Shown: one piece after another, positions 13,954 through 14,423 of the stretch
Layout: the number at the start of each line of letters is the position of its first letter
How positions within the stretch are numbered: the first letter of the stretch is position 1
NCBI GenBank assembly: GCA_023433945.1
Contig: JAEYTP010000062.1
Coordinates: 1-14,423 of the forward strand
Direction of reading: 5' to 3'
DNA length: 14,423 bases
From: Bacillota bacterium
GTDB lineage: Bacteria > Bacillota > Clostridia > Acetivibrionales > DSM-1351
Notes under the pieces: generated by a model
What the model saw: only the letters and a program-made list of their open reading frames with translations
What the model was told of the DNA's origin: nothing
Database searches by the model: none
Made by a program: the position numbers and the translations under genes

Positions 13954-14013
13954 GCCGAAGCAAGACACGGTGCAGGCTTCAAGGGTCTTTTGGATAGATA
14001 TTTCGGGAAATAA
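13954..14013 (+). repeat. Rubrerythrin tail repeat, copy 3 (orphan, divergent; putative attachment site)
   Basis: Nineteen codons and a stop read AEARHGAGFKGLLDRYFGK. They align to the rubrerythrin C-terminus (DEARHG to YFK) with one substitution and a changed end. Over the first 51 bases it matches copy 1 at 45 positions and copy 2 at 46. No rubrerythrin body precedes it. The different final residues suggest an older or foreign gene end, perhaps the original chromosomal one. Confidence 0.85.
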
Positions 14014-14071
14014 TAGTGACAATTAAGCATAGAAAATGCGGATATTCTTAACCAATTTAGTATAAAATCAA

Positions 14072-14122
14072 CAAGGGGACGGTTCTGATTCCAAACAAGG
14101 AAGCACAAGAACCGTTCCCTTG
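14072..14122. terminator. Long hairpin between tail copy 3 and the MFS gene
   Basis: CAAGGGGACGGTTCT at 14072-14086 pairs with AGAACCGTTCCCTTG at 14108-14122 over 15 bp with one G-T wobble; TTCC/GGAA adds an inner stem. It lies between convergent units, so it could serve both, though U-runs are poor. The GGGGACGGTTCT core resembles dispersed repeats in clostridial genomes (from memory, not checked). Confidence 0.6.
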
Positions 14123-14136
14123 CTTTCTAAGCATTA

Positions 14137-14423
14137 TTATTCAGTGGATTTACCAGCTCTTAATAAAGCTTTGTTGCTTATTAGAAAAAAGCTCTGTGAA
14201 AACAGTAGAATACCGGTTACAATAAGTAACCATTCTATTTTTACTATATCGGACAATGGCCCAAATATAAGCATTCCCAATGGCATCATTGAACTCGATA
14301 TCATACCAAAAACCCCATATACCCTGCCTAAAAAATCTCCTTCGACCTTTTCCTGCAATAAAACGGTTGAAGGTGTATTAAAGAACGGCAAAGAAACCCC
14401 GATTATTCCTAGGAAAACTAAAT
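14137..14423 (-). CDS. Major facilitator superfamily transporter, C-terminal part
   Basis: The frame is open from the window edge to TAA (complement of 14137-14139), giving 95 codons; the start lies beyond the window. The visible sequence starts in one membrane helix (LVFLGIIGVSLPFFNTPSTV). It then has the cytoplasmic loop LLQEKVEGDFLGRVYGVFGM, a pattern typical of the MFS_3 / enterobactin-exporter-like group, and two further helices before a basic end (RAGKSTE). It would be a proton-driven exporter, substrate unknown. The gene converges on the accessory region and marks the return to ordinary DNA. Confidence 0.82.
   Translation of the reverse strand, partial: LVFLGIIGVSLPFFNTPSTVLLQEKVEGDFLGRVYGVFGMISSSMMPLGMLIFGPLSDIVKIEWLLIVTGILLFSQSFFLISNKALLRAGKSTE

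Larger units (their letters stand above)
10609..14013. mobile_element. Putative integrated element 2 between rubrerythrin tail copies 2 and 3
   Basis: This segment holds a decayed serine resolvase, a long non-coding stretch, a secreted transglutaminase-like gene and gene debris. It ends in tail copy 3. Its right end (about 40 bases before copy 3) is collinear with and related to the sequence before copy 2, which suggests the two elements share an end structure. Mobility is inferred; the resolvase pseudogene may or may not be its former recombinase. Confidence 0.5.

Noticed and set aside
7220..14013. Three tandem rubrerythrin genes, two of them degraded
   Set aside because: Copies 2 and 3 have no trace of the rubrerythrin body upstream, both start at the same codon, and their flanks resemble each other. 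It remains the main alternative to the attachment-site reading.

Overview
The window looks like chromosomal DNA of a low-GC, anaerobic Firmicute of the class Clostridia. The clues are AT-rich intergenic DNA, strong AGGAGG ribosome binding sites, TTG starts, a rubredoxin-first (reverse) rubrerythrin and clostridial protein style throughout. No species can be fixed from the sequence alone.

Positions 1-7765 are ordinary housekeeping and transport DNA on the + strand. They hold the tail of a BmpA/NupO-type ABC ATPase with its two permeases (3-2241), a MATE exporter (2578-3966), the ribosome-assembly GTPase EngB/YsxC with an unusual repeat-bearing C-terminal tail (4033-4803), an overlapping DUF445 membrane protein (4793-6049), a cation diffusion facilitator (6170-7027) and a reverse rubrerythrin (7220-7765). 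Two intergenic regions carry short tandem repeats: four 34-bp units before the MATE gene, and three 28-31-bp units before the CDF gene that each repeat the start-codon region.

Positions 7766-14013 look like an accessory region built on the 3' end of the rubrerythrin gene. The last 57-60 bases of that gene recur, detached from any gene body, at 10551-10608 and 13954-14013. Copy 2 differs from the gene by three synonymous changes over 58 bp; copy 3 is more divergent and encodes another plausible rubrerythrin C-terminus. About 40 bp upstream of copies 2 and 3 are also related and collinear, but differ from the gene. This is the pattern expected of two related elements integrated in tandem at a gene 3' end, each restoring the gene tail, as SCC elements do at rlmH. 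Element 1 (7767-10608) has a strong promoter followed by an excisionase-like HTH/coiled-coil protein, a MACPF pore-former-like protein with a probable beta-trefoil C-terminus, and a 56-residue zinc ribbon. Element 2 (10609-14013) has a frameshifted serine resolvase pseudogene, a secreted transglutaminase-like protein with two InlB-type B repeats, and gene debris.

Beyond copy 3 a strong hairpin ends the region and the tail of an MFS transporter enters on the - strand. The HTH-MACPF-zinc ribbon cassette at an apparent rubrerythrin attachment site is the best candidate for an undescribed system. Its function is not known and is not claimed here.
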